Of a stretch of DNA of 64,000 bases, positions 22,223 to 33,959 are shown piece by piece (within the stretch, counting starts at the first letter, position 1; each line of letters begins with the position of its first letter). The position numbers were made by a program, and so were the translations under genes. The notes beneath the pieces were generated by a model, which did no database searches, had not been told where the DNA came from, and was given only the letters and a program-made list of their open reading frames with translations. This DNA comes from Luzula sylvatica (Eukaryota > Streptophyta > Magnoliopsida > Poales > Juncaceae), in NCBI GenBank assembly GCA_946800325.1, contig OX326961.1:39856543-39920542 (forward strand), read 5' to 3'.

Positions 22223-25200
22223 AAGGAAAAAATGAAGTTATATCCATGGAAATAAGAGATTTTCTTTTTCATAATGAGCTTACAACAAGTCTTTATTGCC
22301 AATGCATGAGTAGTTCTAAAATAGGAAACATATTTATCTTGAGTGTGTCACTGCTAATTGGGAGGGTCCATTACAAACTCAAGAGCGTAATTACAAGCAC
22401 AAACGCAAACACAAACGCATACGCAAACGCAAACACAAAATAGTAATTAAACACAAACGCATACGCAAACGCAAACACAAACACAAAATAGTAATTTACA
22501 AGCACGAACATAAACAAGTGCAAAACACCAAAACAAATAAAAACACAAACACAAACTCAAAAAGCAGAATGCCCTAGTACTCAAACACAATGATAAGTAC
22601 TCACGGATGGCGTGAGTGTCCAGCCTTGCCACTTTTATCAGGCACTCCTTTCTCTTCTATTAAGTTCTTCCCCTCGGGAGCACTTGGAACGTATGCTCGT
22701 TCTCAATGTTCTAGACATTCTTCTCCTTTTTAAGGATATTTTAGGTTTTGAGTTTGATAGATTGTTAAGGATAAATTGATGAATATAGGATATATTTAAT
22801 TAATTAAGGGATATTTGATAGAAAAATAATTGCGGACTTACAACTCTCCATTTCGTTTATAATCTTGTTTGTTTTTGTGTAATTAAATTGTATATTACAG
22901 TTTAGTAATTACAACAAAATATATGGAAATTGGAATTGCTAGAAGGATGTTAATATAATCGAACCTAATCCGTTTTAATGTAGTAACGGCGGATTCATTA
23001 CTCGTAATTGGTAGATATAATCGGATTGTTTGTAGTTAATATATCTGATACATTCCGTTTAAAGGTCATTCCAATAAATTCTCATTTAAGATAAAAATAT
23101 AAACTAAATGTCTTAAATTATATTGGCGGTAAGAATATCATATTTACTGAAGATTAGACCGTTGGGCTCATTTTCCTTTTTTTCCTCTTCCTCTAAACCC
23201 TATATTGAGTTTCTTTTTCTCAATTTTGAAAGAAATAAAAAAGAAAAATGGAAGAGGAAAAGGAAAAGCAAAAAGAAGAACAAGAAGAAGAGGAGAGAGT
23301 TTTTAAGATAAAAGCATATAGATTAAAGGTGGTAATTGATTCGAATTTCGAAAATAGAACTTGGGGAATTATCGAGAGCTGCATTAACGATGCCCTCATC
23401 CACAGCTCCCAACCGTTCGATGTATGCCTTCTCTTGCCTTTTTTTGTCCTCTCAGCCTGCCAAAAAAATTTATACGCATCAATTACACAATGATAAGTAC
23501 AAAATAAATAAATGTATATGTATAAATTATCTAAATAGATTGCCTTTATATTATTTTTATCACAACGATAACATAGCTCGCGAGAGCAGCCGTCTTATAA
23601 AACCACCTGATATATGTATCATAACTACTCGATTTCTCATATATAAACAAACAACCTCAAAATTACCCGTGAAATGCGACATCATTATATCAAGTTAATC
23701 ATTGAATGCGAGGTACTAAATAAATGAATATTTTTGTATAGAATTAGATGATCGTGATTTACTGATTGTTTTCTCGACTTCAGATCATCCAACTCTCGAG
23801 AACAATTTTTGCGGCAATGTAAAAATCAATTTTAAAATTAATGCGATTCCATTTTGTAAGTGTATATCGTATAACTAATAATTAATTGAAAAATCTAAAA
23901 CATATGTTGAACCGTATATAAGAAAATTCGAAAGCCGCAATTTTCTACCTGATAATTCTTAGAACATTTCCTGGTCCATTCATTCTGAATTTGTGCTTAT
24001 CATGTCCAATGAAGCATGAAAAGCTTAGAGCTCTTTTCATCACCAAATATAAGTTCATTTTTATGGAAGGAGGTAAATTTCATATAGATGAAATTAGGCA
24101 AAGCCTATTTCACACAAGAAAAAAAGAGATGGAGATAGAAAATGAAGAATTCTTTGATAGATGGAAAAATGGAAGAGGGTAAGATTCTAGTTTGGTTGGA
24201 ATGGATATGCATTATGGTTTGGTTCCTTATATAAGAAATTAGGATATGCATCAACTGAGAGTTCAATGAACATAATAACTCAGTTCAATGAATTTTGATA
24301 GGTAGTTCAATGAACATAATTGATAGGTTCAAGTATCTAACTTAGTTCAATGAACATAATAACTTAATTACAGTTAATCTCGTTTCTAGTTAATGGTTTC
24401 TTTTCATGCAAGAGTACAAACATTATTTTGATATTATGCAGAGATAATCTTGAAATGATGTGTTATTATTCTAATAGAAATCAAGATTTAAATCATAGCC
24501 CAATTAAGCCCGCAATCGATCAATTAATTAATAACATTGAGATGTATCTCATTCCGGTTTTTTTAAGAAGGTTGCCCTCCCTCAATATATTAAAAAAACA
24601 AAATGGGTTCATTTATAATTTGGAGCCGAGAAGGATCCGATAACAGAGAAAGGTGAAGGGGTGAGACAAAAGTTTGGGAAACCATCTAGTCAGAACTAAT
24701 TCCAATTAGGACATGTTTGGATGACCGTATTAGAAATTATATCAAGTAAATTAATTGGGCTATGATTTAAATTCAAATGTTTGGATTTACGAAAGTGAAA
24801 TTACTGGATTTATAGTTTTTATATTTAGGTTGATATAATTAAACTATGAAATTTCAAGATTTATATGTAAATTTGCAAATAAATTTAGGAAATATTTTAT
24901 AGGAAGACACAATATGTTTCATATTCACTAAAATAAATCAAAAAAATTGAAAATTTGAGATATGACGCTGAAAGGTCGAGAGATTACAGAAAATTATAAT
25001 TGTTTCTACCAATTTTCGTAGATAGGTGAGAAAAAATATTCTCTCCACAAAAAAAAAAAAAAAATAGAGACCCTATATACTTATATTTTTATTTAATTTT
25101 TTTGTGACATGAGTTGAAGAAATTCTAGAAAATAAATTGAATGTCGTCTTTGTAGTTAGGAAAATGACGTTGTGACATTATAGACATTATTGGATACACT

Positions 25201-25636
25201 TCAAACTTTGCGTACTTAGCTAAAAAAATGTTTTTGCTGAATTTTACTATTATATGATTTATTCAATGACGTGCTTATATGTTTTTTATTTTTGTATTTC
25301 CTACTTGCATATACAATTATTATGGTCAGTTACAAACATGATTGACCCAATGGTCGAACGACCCGGCGAATGATTTATCCGGAATTTGAACTTGAATGAT
25401 TTAATACGGAAATATCCCATAATCGGAACCGGTCGGGCTTCCAGAATATGTTGTTCGATGGGTGTCGATACATACAATACCTCTGACCAAAAAAACTAAT
25501 ACATACATACATACATACAATATATTAGACTTTCAAGATATGTAAATATATACACAAATTATATTACGTACTGGTGTGCAGATTGTTTTTATTAGACGAA
25601 AATACATGTGAATTATTTATATCATATGCATGTGCA

Positions 25637-25898
25637 CATTGGCGGATCTCGGGGTGGGGGGGGGGGGGGCGATGTATTAGCGAAAAAATAAGACGATTTT
25701 GTTCTATTGAGAAGTGATAAATATAATAAATTTGTAAGTATTTCACAAAGATTAGTGCAGTCTAGTGGTCAAATTGTTGTTTTGGAGATGAGAGTTCTTG
25801 AGTTCAAGACCCTCAGGTCACATATTTTGATTTTTTTTTTAATTTTGGCCCCCCTATAAAATCCGGCCCACCCTATATATAGATCCTGGATCCGCTCC
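25637..25898. mobile_element. 262-bp SINE/MITE-like insert with GGCGGATC ends
   Basis: Absent from copy A and flanked by TGCATGTGCA (25627-25636 and 25899-25908). The ends carry imperfect inverted GCGGATC motifs and there is a 13-G run near the left end. An internal stretch has TAGTGGTCAAA followed about 30 bp later by GAGTTCAAGACC, resembling pol III A and B boxes, and then a T-rich run. A relative lies at 50718-50973. Whether it is a SINE or a DNA-type MITE is unresolved. Confidence 0.65.
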
Positions 25899-26103
25899 TG
25901 CATGTGCATGCCACATATTTTATACTTTTTCATTAGAGTCATGTAAAAGATTATATTTAACACAATGAATTGGGCCATAAAAAAAATTCTTTTCTACTGC
26001 CACGTGTCAAGTGAGAGTTGCTTTCATTAAACTTTAATATGCAGTATATATTTGAAACGAAAAATCCTTTCTTGCTAATAGTGGAGAGACCACCTACTGA
26101 AGT

Positions 26104-26499
26104 TGTAGGGATTTCTCCCGATCCCGGACCCGCGCAGCGGATATGTAGACCCGGTCCGGTTCCCATAACTCGAGATCACGCCTCGACTTCGAGGATACGA
26201 TGCAAAGTAGATAGACAATTACCAGCGTGAAATTGATTACACGCACGATGGGTTGATCGCTCACATCTTTCTCTTCTTCGGTATCACGTTGGTGACAAGC
26301 CAGTGCGTCCCATACCACACGTCTCCTACCGTCTTGACACGTCTCCGATTGTCTTCGTGCGTCTCATTTCCACACGCTTCCACAGCGTTTTGTTCCTTTA
26401 CTTTTCCGATTTGATCACAAACGAAGAGTCACAAAGTGCGAACTACTCAATCCATATTGACCGTGAGTCGTAGCACCTCGGTCACGGATGCACCGCCTA
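26104..26499 (-). repeat. Truncated LTR related to the Copia-3/-4 LTRs
   Basis: Begins TGTAGGGATTTCTCCCG, then CCGGACCCGCGCAGCGG, matching the 3' end of the Copia-3 and Copia-4 LTRs on the minus strand for about 400 bp. It breaks off at 26499 within the region equivalent to 62110. No internal sequence or target duplication remains. Confidence 0.85.
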
Positions 26500-26687
26500 C
26501 ACGTGTTGATTAAAAAAGGAGCCGTGCCCCATCCATTAGGTGGTGACTGGTGACCCTTTCAAAAAGCTATGTAGACGAGGAGTCGGGCCATAATTGGAGA
26601 TCCCCTTGATAGATCTCAGGTGATTGTAGGTAACGTGGAGGGATTATACTGGATAGACAAAGACACGTGCTAGGGAATGGAAAAGGA
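26500..26687. other. Short unassigned flank left of the Mutator element
   Basis: No gene or repeat recognised. It is presumed contiguous with 49275-49341 before the Mutator-like element inserted, because the 9-bp target duplication joins the two. Confidence 0.5.
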
Positions 26688-26696
26688 AAAGAATTA

Positions 26697-27010
26697 GAAA
26701 AAAGCTCACTTTTGCCTCCTGAAGTGTTCGAAAAATTGCAACTTGCCCCCCAAACTCTAATTTTGTTCATTTTGCTCCCTAAACTCTCATTTTTGCTCAC
26801 TTTTGCCCCCTCCATCAGTTAAGTGCCCAGTCAGCAGTTAAGTGATGACGTGGCTGTGATGACTTGGCAATTTTTTGATGATTGTACTGCTGACGTGGCC
26901 AAATTTAAATTATAATATTACATATCCAATAACAAACAAATAAATTCAATAACCCATTATTTGAACCCAATAACCCATTAACCCAATAACCAAATAAACC
27001 CATTTGAACC
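26697..27010 (+). repeat. Left terminal inverted repeat of the Mutator-like element
   Basis: About 314 bp, complementary to 48951-49265. It contains two TGACGTGGC motifs (26846-26854 and 26891-26899), an ACGT-core sequence typical of plant bZIP sites, and ends in a run of AACCCA-type repeats. Confidence 0.92.
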
Positions 27011-27344
27011 TGTGGGTTCAAATTTCCTGATAGTTTGATTATTTCAAAACACTGTCATTACTAATGTATACATCCAGAAAAGTGCAGGATAACATAGGTA
27101 CGATACGAAGATGAAGGAGGACTTGTAAAGGAGGACTTCATTGGATTACATCAAGAATCAGGACATGAAGTCTCAACATAAACAAGAAAAGAAGAACACA
27201 AGGAAGGCCATTGGAATACATCAAGACTCAAGATGTTGAAGCCTTCCGTGAGTGGGATACGCCACAAATAAACCATAGGTACAAACCTAGTAGAACTCAA
27301 GTAAAATCATGTTCAAAATAACAAAGAGTTCAGTCAAGCAGGAA

Positions 27345-27915
27345 GTGCGTTCTGAACGAACTCAAAGTCCGTTCAGAACGGACTTGCTAAATATCAAAGC
27401 TTTAAAGCTTGATTAGAACCAAACGTGTCACAGGGATGTGTACGTTCGAACGAACAATCATGTCCGTTCGAACGGATAATTATAATCCGTTCACCCACCT
27501 TCTGAGTGCGTTGAACGGACAATCTTTCCTGTGAACGAAAAGTGTCACAGGGATGTGTACGTTCGAACGAACAATCATGTCCGTTCGAACGGATAATTAT
27601 AATCCGTTCACCCACCTTCTGAGTGCGTTGAACGGACAATCTTTCCTGTGAACGGAAAACGTCACAGGGATGTGTACGTTCGAACGAACACACATGTGCG
27701 TTCGAACGGACAACCTGGAATCCGTTCACCCACTTTTCAGTGCGTTGAACGGACTCTTGTTCCTGTGAACGCAAAATGCTATGTATAATTGAGTCCGTTA
27801 CGAACGGACATTGTCCGTTCGAACGGACCCAAGATGTACTTGCACGTTATTTTGAAACGGCTAGTGCAAACTTCAAGTGCGTTCTGAACGGACTGTATGC
27901 GTTCGAACGCACTGC
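27345..27915. repeat. Paired palindrome array in SIRE U3 with a 117-bp tandem repeat
   Basis: Dyads such as GTCCGTTCGAACGGA, GTGCGTTCTGAACGAAC and GTCCGTTACGAACGGAC occur in pairs whose starts are 20-22 bp apart. Within 27427-27777 three 117-bp tandem units each carry one such pair plus single half-sites. The last dyad ends about 30 bp before the TATA box. The same array is at about 44600-45170 in the 3' LTR. The 126-codon minus-strand frame across it is a repeat artefact. Confidence 0.95.
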
Positions 27916-27943
27916 AAGTTTTCTGAAGGATTTCTATAGAGAG

Positions 27944-27951
27944 TATAAATA
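27944..27951 (+). promoter_or_regulatory. SIRE LTR TATA box
   Basis: TATAAATA just downstream of the U3 palindrome array, followed by a CT-rich probable transcription start region. Confidence 0.75.
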
Positions 27952-28534
27952 GAATCCTTCATGGGTCTCTCTCTCCCACTTCCTCAATTTCAAACTTTCA
28001 AACCTAAAAGAGAGAAACCCTAAGCTGTGATTTTCTATATCCATTGATAGCTTGAGAAACCTCTTTAGATCGTTGATCTACTTTCGATATTCTCCACTAA
28101 TCGTATCCCACTCACGTGACCGATCACGTTGTAGCTCGATTAGTGAAAAAGTGTAATAGGCTAGTGCAACAAAGTATAAAGAGCCTAAGCTATAGATCGA
28201 TAGAAGCGTGTAAATCGATCTAGGCAAATCCTTGTAATCGGGTTGAGTTGGAATTCAATCGAAAGCCAAAAAGAGGCACAAGGCATTCCCGGAGACGTAG
28301 GTACTCGCAAATAATTGAGTCGGTCAATTAAGCGAGTAAAGGGTGAGTTAAAGCTACAAAGCAACCACCTACCGAACTTCGTAAACAAACATCTTGTGTC
28401 AAAGTGTTTGTACGGTATCATCTTTATCATCTAAATTATTATTTATTCCGCACCGTAAATTAGGTTTAAATCTAAACTAAGTGTAAGTTAGATTGCCAAA
28501 TTTACCCCCCTCTAGGTTAGAATTAACCAACAAT

Positions 28535-28550
28535 TGGTATCAGAGCAGGG
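28535..28550 (+). other. SIRE primer-binding site
   Basis: TGGTATCAGAGC two bases after the LTR end, matching initiator Met-tRNA. Repeated at about 45791 after the 3' LTR. Confidence 0.95.
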
Positions 28551-28601
28551 TACTAACCATCTCTTAAATTTATTAAGGATAAACTTGTACCTTACGATCT
28601 A

Positions 28602-29807
28602 ATGGCTGAAGTTAATCCCTTGAGCGCAGTGGAAGCAGCCATTCACTCTCTCCGTATTGAATGAGGTCTAACTTCGACACACCACCAGCCCATAATTGTA
28701 GACGCAGAACCTTCCTCTCCCACTCTAAGCTCGACACATGACAAAAGTTATGAGGTACGTACTAACTCTCTGTATGGTATAAAATCTTTACCTAGACCAG
28801 AATTTTCTCCCGCATCCAAACTAGAACTCGAATCTTGTGACGAGTTTCTTAGGGATGAAGGTAACTCTCAACTAAATGAGGGTAAACTTGAAAGTTCCAC
28901 CCAAGCTCTCAAGGATAAGGTAGCTTCTCTTGAACTATCCATCTTGGCATACAAAACTCAAATAAATGAATTTAAAGGATTTTCAAAATGTGAATGTAAA
29001 ACCCTGAAATGTGAGATTTCTCATTTAAAAGTAGAAATTCAAACTATGAAAGTTGAGAATGAGTCCTTGAAGAGGGCATGTAAAATGATAGCATTGAGTC
29101 CCCCTTCATTGGATGATGCCTTAAAATCGTCATTCACGGGACAAAAGCCAAATGATAAATTCGGTTTAGGACATAAGAAAATTAATGGTAATAATCCCTA
29201 CCTTTCAATATCTCAAAATCAAAAATCTAAATGGGAAAACCATAAAGTAAGGAGTCATGGAAATGCTTTTATGTACCATGACTACAACAAAGGTAAATAT
29301 GCTAAAAATGAACAACCTAAACGTGTCAATAATAATTATAGGAACAATCATTTTACACAAAATTCACAACCTAGACATAATAATGTAGGACGAACCGATT
29401 GTTTGTTCAAAAGGGGACCAAATGGATATTTCTATGAAGTGACAAACTACACCGAAGCTTCATATCAACAAGAGTCCCCCAAACATTTCACCAAGTCATA
29501 CAAACAATTTAAACAAAATATTGTTAAGCAAACTAAATTTAAATCAAATAACCTTTATCAAATGCCAAAATCGATAACTTCTAAGAGAAGTAATCCTAAT
29601 AAACTCTCGGACTATTTTGTGAAGAGTACCACACCCACAAATAAGCCCACCGTAGCATTTTGTAACTATTGTTGCAAAATCGGTCATGTCTCAACCGGGT
29701 GTAATCTTCGCAATCCAAAAGTGGCATCAAACGTCATGTGGATGCGTAAAGATCGTCACTCAATGGGTTCCTCTACCTCCTTTGGTATAGGACCCCCTAG
29801 GGTGTAA
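28602..29807 (+). pseudogene. SIRE gag, defective
   Basis: The frame starts MAEVNPLSAVEAAIHSL, meets a TGA after about 20 codons, then continues open in the same frame to 29807. The remaining part has a heptad-rich coiled-coil segment (about 28905-29080), a basic Asn/Lys-rich linker and one CCHC knuckle, CNYCCKIGHVSTGC. The large N-terminal gag (UBN2-type) domain expected between the start and the coiled coil appears to be missing, leaving a gag of about 400 codons. The duplicate at 45859-47063 has the same TGA and the same deletion, so the lesions predate that duplication. Confidence 0.85.
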
Positions 29808-29942
29808 AACCCTAACTTGAGACACTATACTCCCTAGTATACCATACCATAAGCCAAATATTTAGGGGGAGTATAGTTAGTAAGAATTCATATTAGTCAA
29901 TTTCAATTTCTTTATGTTTTAACTAATATGAATTTCTTATAG

Positions 29943-31495
29943 ATGAGCCTAACTTCCAGAACAAAGTCATCAAAATGGTGTCTAGATAGTGGTTGCTCTA
30001 GACATATGACTTGGGATCGAGAGATGTTCAAATCTCTCGAACCGTTCAAGGGAGGAGACGTTACCTTCGGAGGAAATCAAAAAGGTAAAATTATCGGTAT
30101 CGGTTCAATAGGTACCTCAAATTGGACTTTAGAGAATGTCTATCTTGTAACTGGACTTAAACATAATTTAATTAGCATAAGCCAATTATGTGATGCCGGA
30201 TATTGTGTGAAATTCGATCAACTCTCATGCTTGATTGATCGAATGAAAGACAATACCACAGTATGCAAAGGAACCCGACACGAAAATCTCTACTACTTTG
30301 ATTTCGAATCATTCGTGCCGGGAATCCATTGTCTCACTGTATCAGAATCAGTATCTCGATTATGGCATAGACGGTTAGGTCACATTTGCATGAAAACTAT
30401 ACATAGGTTGTCCAAAAAGCAATTAGTTAGAGGACTTCCCTCACATAAACTTGAACTAGAAGGATTATGCGATGCGTGTGAAAAAAGTAAGCACACTAGA
30501 TCGTCCGGGTTTAAATCAAAGAACATGGTCACCACGAATCGACCTCTTCAACTCATCCATCTTGATCTTTGCGGACCAATGAGCGTTACAAGCATAGGTA
30601 ATAAAAGGTATATTTTTGTTATTGTGGATGATTATTCACGTTTCACATGGATACATTATTTACTTCATAAAAGTGAAACGTGTGACAAATTCATCAAATT
30701 TTGCACTCTCGTTGAAAATGAAAAAGGCACCTCAATTATCACCATTCGAAGTGACAATGGAGGTGAATTTCGAAATGCAAAATTTGATGAATTTTGTCAT
30801 AAAAAGGGATATATACGCGAATTTTCGGCTCCTCGCACACCTCAACAAAATGGTGTGGTTGAACGTAAAAATCGAACGTTAATTGAACTTGCCCGTACCA
30901 TGCTAAGTGAGCATCCTTCTCCAAAATACCTTTGGGCCGAAGCCACTAACACCGCATGTCATGTGGTGAATAGGGTTAGCTTAAGGCCTATTTTGAAGAC
31001 GACGCCATATGAGCTATGGTATGGGGGAAATCCAAATGTCTCTTACATGAGAGTATTTGGATGCAAATGCTATATCTTGGATGAATTGAGTAATCGAGAC
31101 AAACTCGATCCAAAATCCATTGAAGGAATATTTGTCGGTTACTCAAGCACAAGTAAAGCATACCGAGTTTACATACGATCAACACGAGTCGTATGTGAAT
31201 CCGTTCACGTACATTTTGATGAAACTAACAAGGGAGCCGAGAAAGGTAGCTTAAATGCAGGTGAAGTCACGGAAACAATTGCTAAATCACCGAGAAAACA
31301 AGCCGAGCTGGAATATCAACACATCGACATAACTCTTGATGAACCTCAGAGAGAAAACAATGATCCTCCAGAAGAGGAAGAACAGGAGGAAGAGGAAGAA
31401 GAGAGTGAAACTCCTTACCAAATCCCCGAGGTTCTCCGAGAAGTACCCCACCATCCTCTCACAAACGTTGTTGGAGATCCCCGAGAAGGTGTACG
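29943..31495 (+). pseudogene. SIRE pol part 1: protease and integrase
   Basis: The frame opens with MSLTSRTKSSKWCLDSGCSR, holding the protease DSG. It continues through the pre-integrase HHCC region (LWHRRLGHICMK), then the integrase core with D, D and E in LIHLDLCGP, IRSDNGGEF and QQNGVVERKNR, and the C-terminal region (LWYGGNP, FVGYSS). An acidic Glu-rich linker follows. It is in the same phase as gag but separated by several stops over about 135 bp. Copia-2 interrupts it in the linker before RT; residues read beyond 31495 belong to the Copia-2 LTR. Confidence 0.93.
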
Positions 31496-32588
31496 TGTTG
31501 GGGAATATCCTCGACCCCGGGCCCGCGCAGCGGAATGAAGGCCCGGTCCGATTCCCCGATTCCCGAGATCACGCCACGACTTCGAGGGTACGATGCGAAT
31601 AGAAGGACAGATTCATACCAGTGCCAAATTGATGGCACACGAAGGGTTGATCGCCGCCTTCTATTTCCTTCGGTGTCACGTTGGTGACTAGCCCGTACGT
31701 CCCATACCGCACGTCTCCCACCGTTTCGACACGCCTCGGGTTGTCTTCGTGCGTTCCATGCCCGCATGATTCCACAGCCCGTTACTCGATTACTTCTCCG
31801 GTTTGATCACAACGAAGAGCCACATGTGTCGCTCCTCTACCCGTATCCACCGTGCGTCGTAGCACCTCGGTCGCGGATGCACCTGCCTAGACGATGCACC
31901 GGCGAACTTGCATGATTGCGTTTCGATTCTCTAGACGGAGAAAATTCTTTTCTCCTTCTCTCTCAATCTCTTCGCACTCTTTCATCAAGTGATTAGAGTC
32001 TCTTAATTTCTGGATTAATTCTAAATTAACTCCATTAATTTTCTGGTTGAACTAATCTAATTATTCAACTGGTTGGACTGATGAGAGAGAGAGAAACATC
32101 CTATATATACTCCATAGGATAAGGATGGGCCAAAAGGTATGTATATCTTCTATACACCTTTTCAAACAGAAAACTGCATACACCCTTTCAGTAATCTGTC
32201 AGAACGAAAATATTAAATCGTTCCAACCGACTTTGAACATTTACGAAAGTTGTCGATAATCTAATTATCTTTCCAACCCAATTTGGCCCAGCCCAATTGG
32301 AGTTCGGACCCAAAAGTTACGGCCGTTTTACTGACTGTATGTCAAACTGTCGCACCCTTTCGGTATTTCATTAGAACGATACTGATACTTCGCTCAAATG
32401 AAATATATTACAACATGAAAGTTCTAGATAATCTCATTATCTAACGAACCCAATTTGAACCATTCAAATCGGAGTTTCCTACGGAAAGTTATACCAGTTT
32501 TACTAATCTGTTTCGTATGCCCACGAACGCGTACGTTCGTTTGTCCTACGTACCATTTTAGCGATGATCCAAAACTGTATTTCCTTCA
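31496..32588 (-). repeat. Copia-2 3' LTR
   Basis: In sense it runs TGAAGGAAATACAG...ATATTCCCCAACA. A TATATATA box is at about 32102-32109 (minus). U3 (32150-32580) has two or three degenerate ~170-bp units like those of Copia-1. The polypurine tract is the complement of GTCTCCCACTCAG at 32589-32601. Confidence 0.93.
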
Positions 32589-32601
32589 GTCTCCCACTCA
32601 G

Positions 32602-33620
32602 TTTCAGATTTACCTAAAAGGTACTCATGTATATCACATATACACTATATCAGAGAATCTGGCCCGCGTATCAAATACGCTAAAGCCATGCACATGCAAT
32701 GTGCAAAAACTTGCAATCAAGCCCGACATAGTACGACTCGTTGTGTGACCGTGTAGGTTCGTTTAACGATGGCAGTAGGCCGTTTCCATGGCACTACAAG
32801 CCCATGAGCGGGATCTAGTCACTCCATCATGGCTACCCATGTTAAAACGAAAAATGATTGTGATCATTGTGCCTATCTCGAATAGCGGTTACTAGTTCTC
32901 TTGTTTGCGATATCCGTTAATCAAAAGGCATGGTAATAGTCATCCTTATAATTTGATTAACTATACTTATTCCCCGATTCCGAGTTGATTTAACAAATTT
33001 CAATCGATATTAACCATTAATATCATTGACTCTGGCCAGAGATTTCGTTAATCGACTCATCGAGCGGCGCCTAAGAGATATCTCTTCCTTTCGGAATAAA
33101 CAATTCCTATCTTGGAGACTCACATTGAATTCCGTGTTTCGGACAATACCCAATGATGACCCTTTTAACTCCCTGTTACGGTGAGCGTAAGATCATATCA
33201 AAGCATTGTGTTACGCACGTAACGCAATCAATGATCCCCTCAAGTATGAAGAATCTAAAACCCCATCCGTCACAAGTCCATCTATAATGACTAAACCATG
33301 TCATGGACTCGCGGCTTTGGTCATATCCAATATATGTAACCTAACATATATCTACGTTCCCGATTCGACAAGCACCTTGTCCCATGATTAGCAAAACATA
33401 ATCATCTCCTCGGCAAACGTACTAGTGTACGCGTTCAGTCTATCCAATAATAGAAATGCTTCTCTCTTAAGCAAGCTGATCCGCGACTAGGGATGTTTAG
33501 AAATGACACTTTAAGTGTGACGGTTTCGCTGCACATGGTCCTCAACCATGTCGACGTCCACACAAGTTCAAATCAAGGTTCATGTAACAATCATATTACA
33601 CAACCCGCACACTGTTTTCA
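32602..33620 (-). other. Conserved non-coding block of Copia-2
   Basis: Nearly identical, in reverse complement, to 10450-11300 of Copia-1. No ORF. It lies between the decayed pol and the 3' LTR. Confidence 0.85.
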
Positions 33621-33959
33621 TATAAGGTGAATGCATATTTAATTTAAGTAAACAAAATTTTTAAAAGGAATGCATTCATATGGACTAAGTATTTGGGTGA
33701 TACAACGTTTACCTATGGGTATCTCCATACCCATAACCTGCGAGGACTATCGTATTAGATAACTACACTCTACTCTCTTCTTCCTCCTCTAGGTATCTCC
33801 ATACCCATAGTCATCGCATGACAGTCACGCGCGACTAGAGAGAGCGGTCTTGTAAACGGGTCCGCACGTTCCCGCTAGTGTTAATCATCATCAGGATTGG
33901 AATATTTCCAATACCTACGATCACATCTTTTCATAAAATTTCATGGATCAAATGAAATT

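Larger units (their letters stand above)
21944..26103. repeat. SDR downstream flank, copy B
   Basis: The longest uninterrupted version of the duplicated flank; it gives the empty-site sequence for the LINE in copy A. It contains MITE-1, an expanded CAAACG repeat (22381-22555) and a SINE/MITE-like insert. It shares several 60-80-codon reading frames with copy A (for example one beginning MEEEKEKQKEE), but these lie in low-complexity sequence and are not called as genes. Confidence 0.8.
27011..28532 (+). repeat. SIRE-like 5' LTR
   Basis: Starts TGTGGGTTCAAATTT (TGTTGG in the other LTR) and ends TTAGAATTAACCAACA. A palindrome array fills U3 (27345-27915) up to a TATAAATA box at 27944-27951. Confidence 0.95.

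Noticed and set aside
27394..27774. 126-codon minus-strand ORF with internal repeats, repeated at 44650-45030
   Set aside because: Produced by the 117-bp tandem palindrome repeat in the LTR U3; the period is a multiple of three, which keeps the frame open.
31336..31602. 88-codon ORF crossing the SIRE pol/Copia-2 junction
   Set aside because: Spans an insertion boundary and is out of frame with pol; an artefact.
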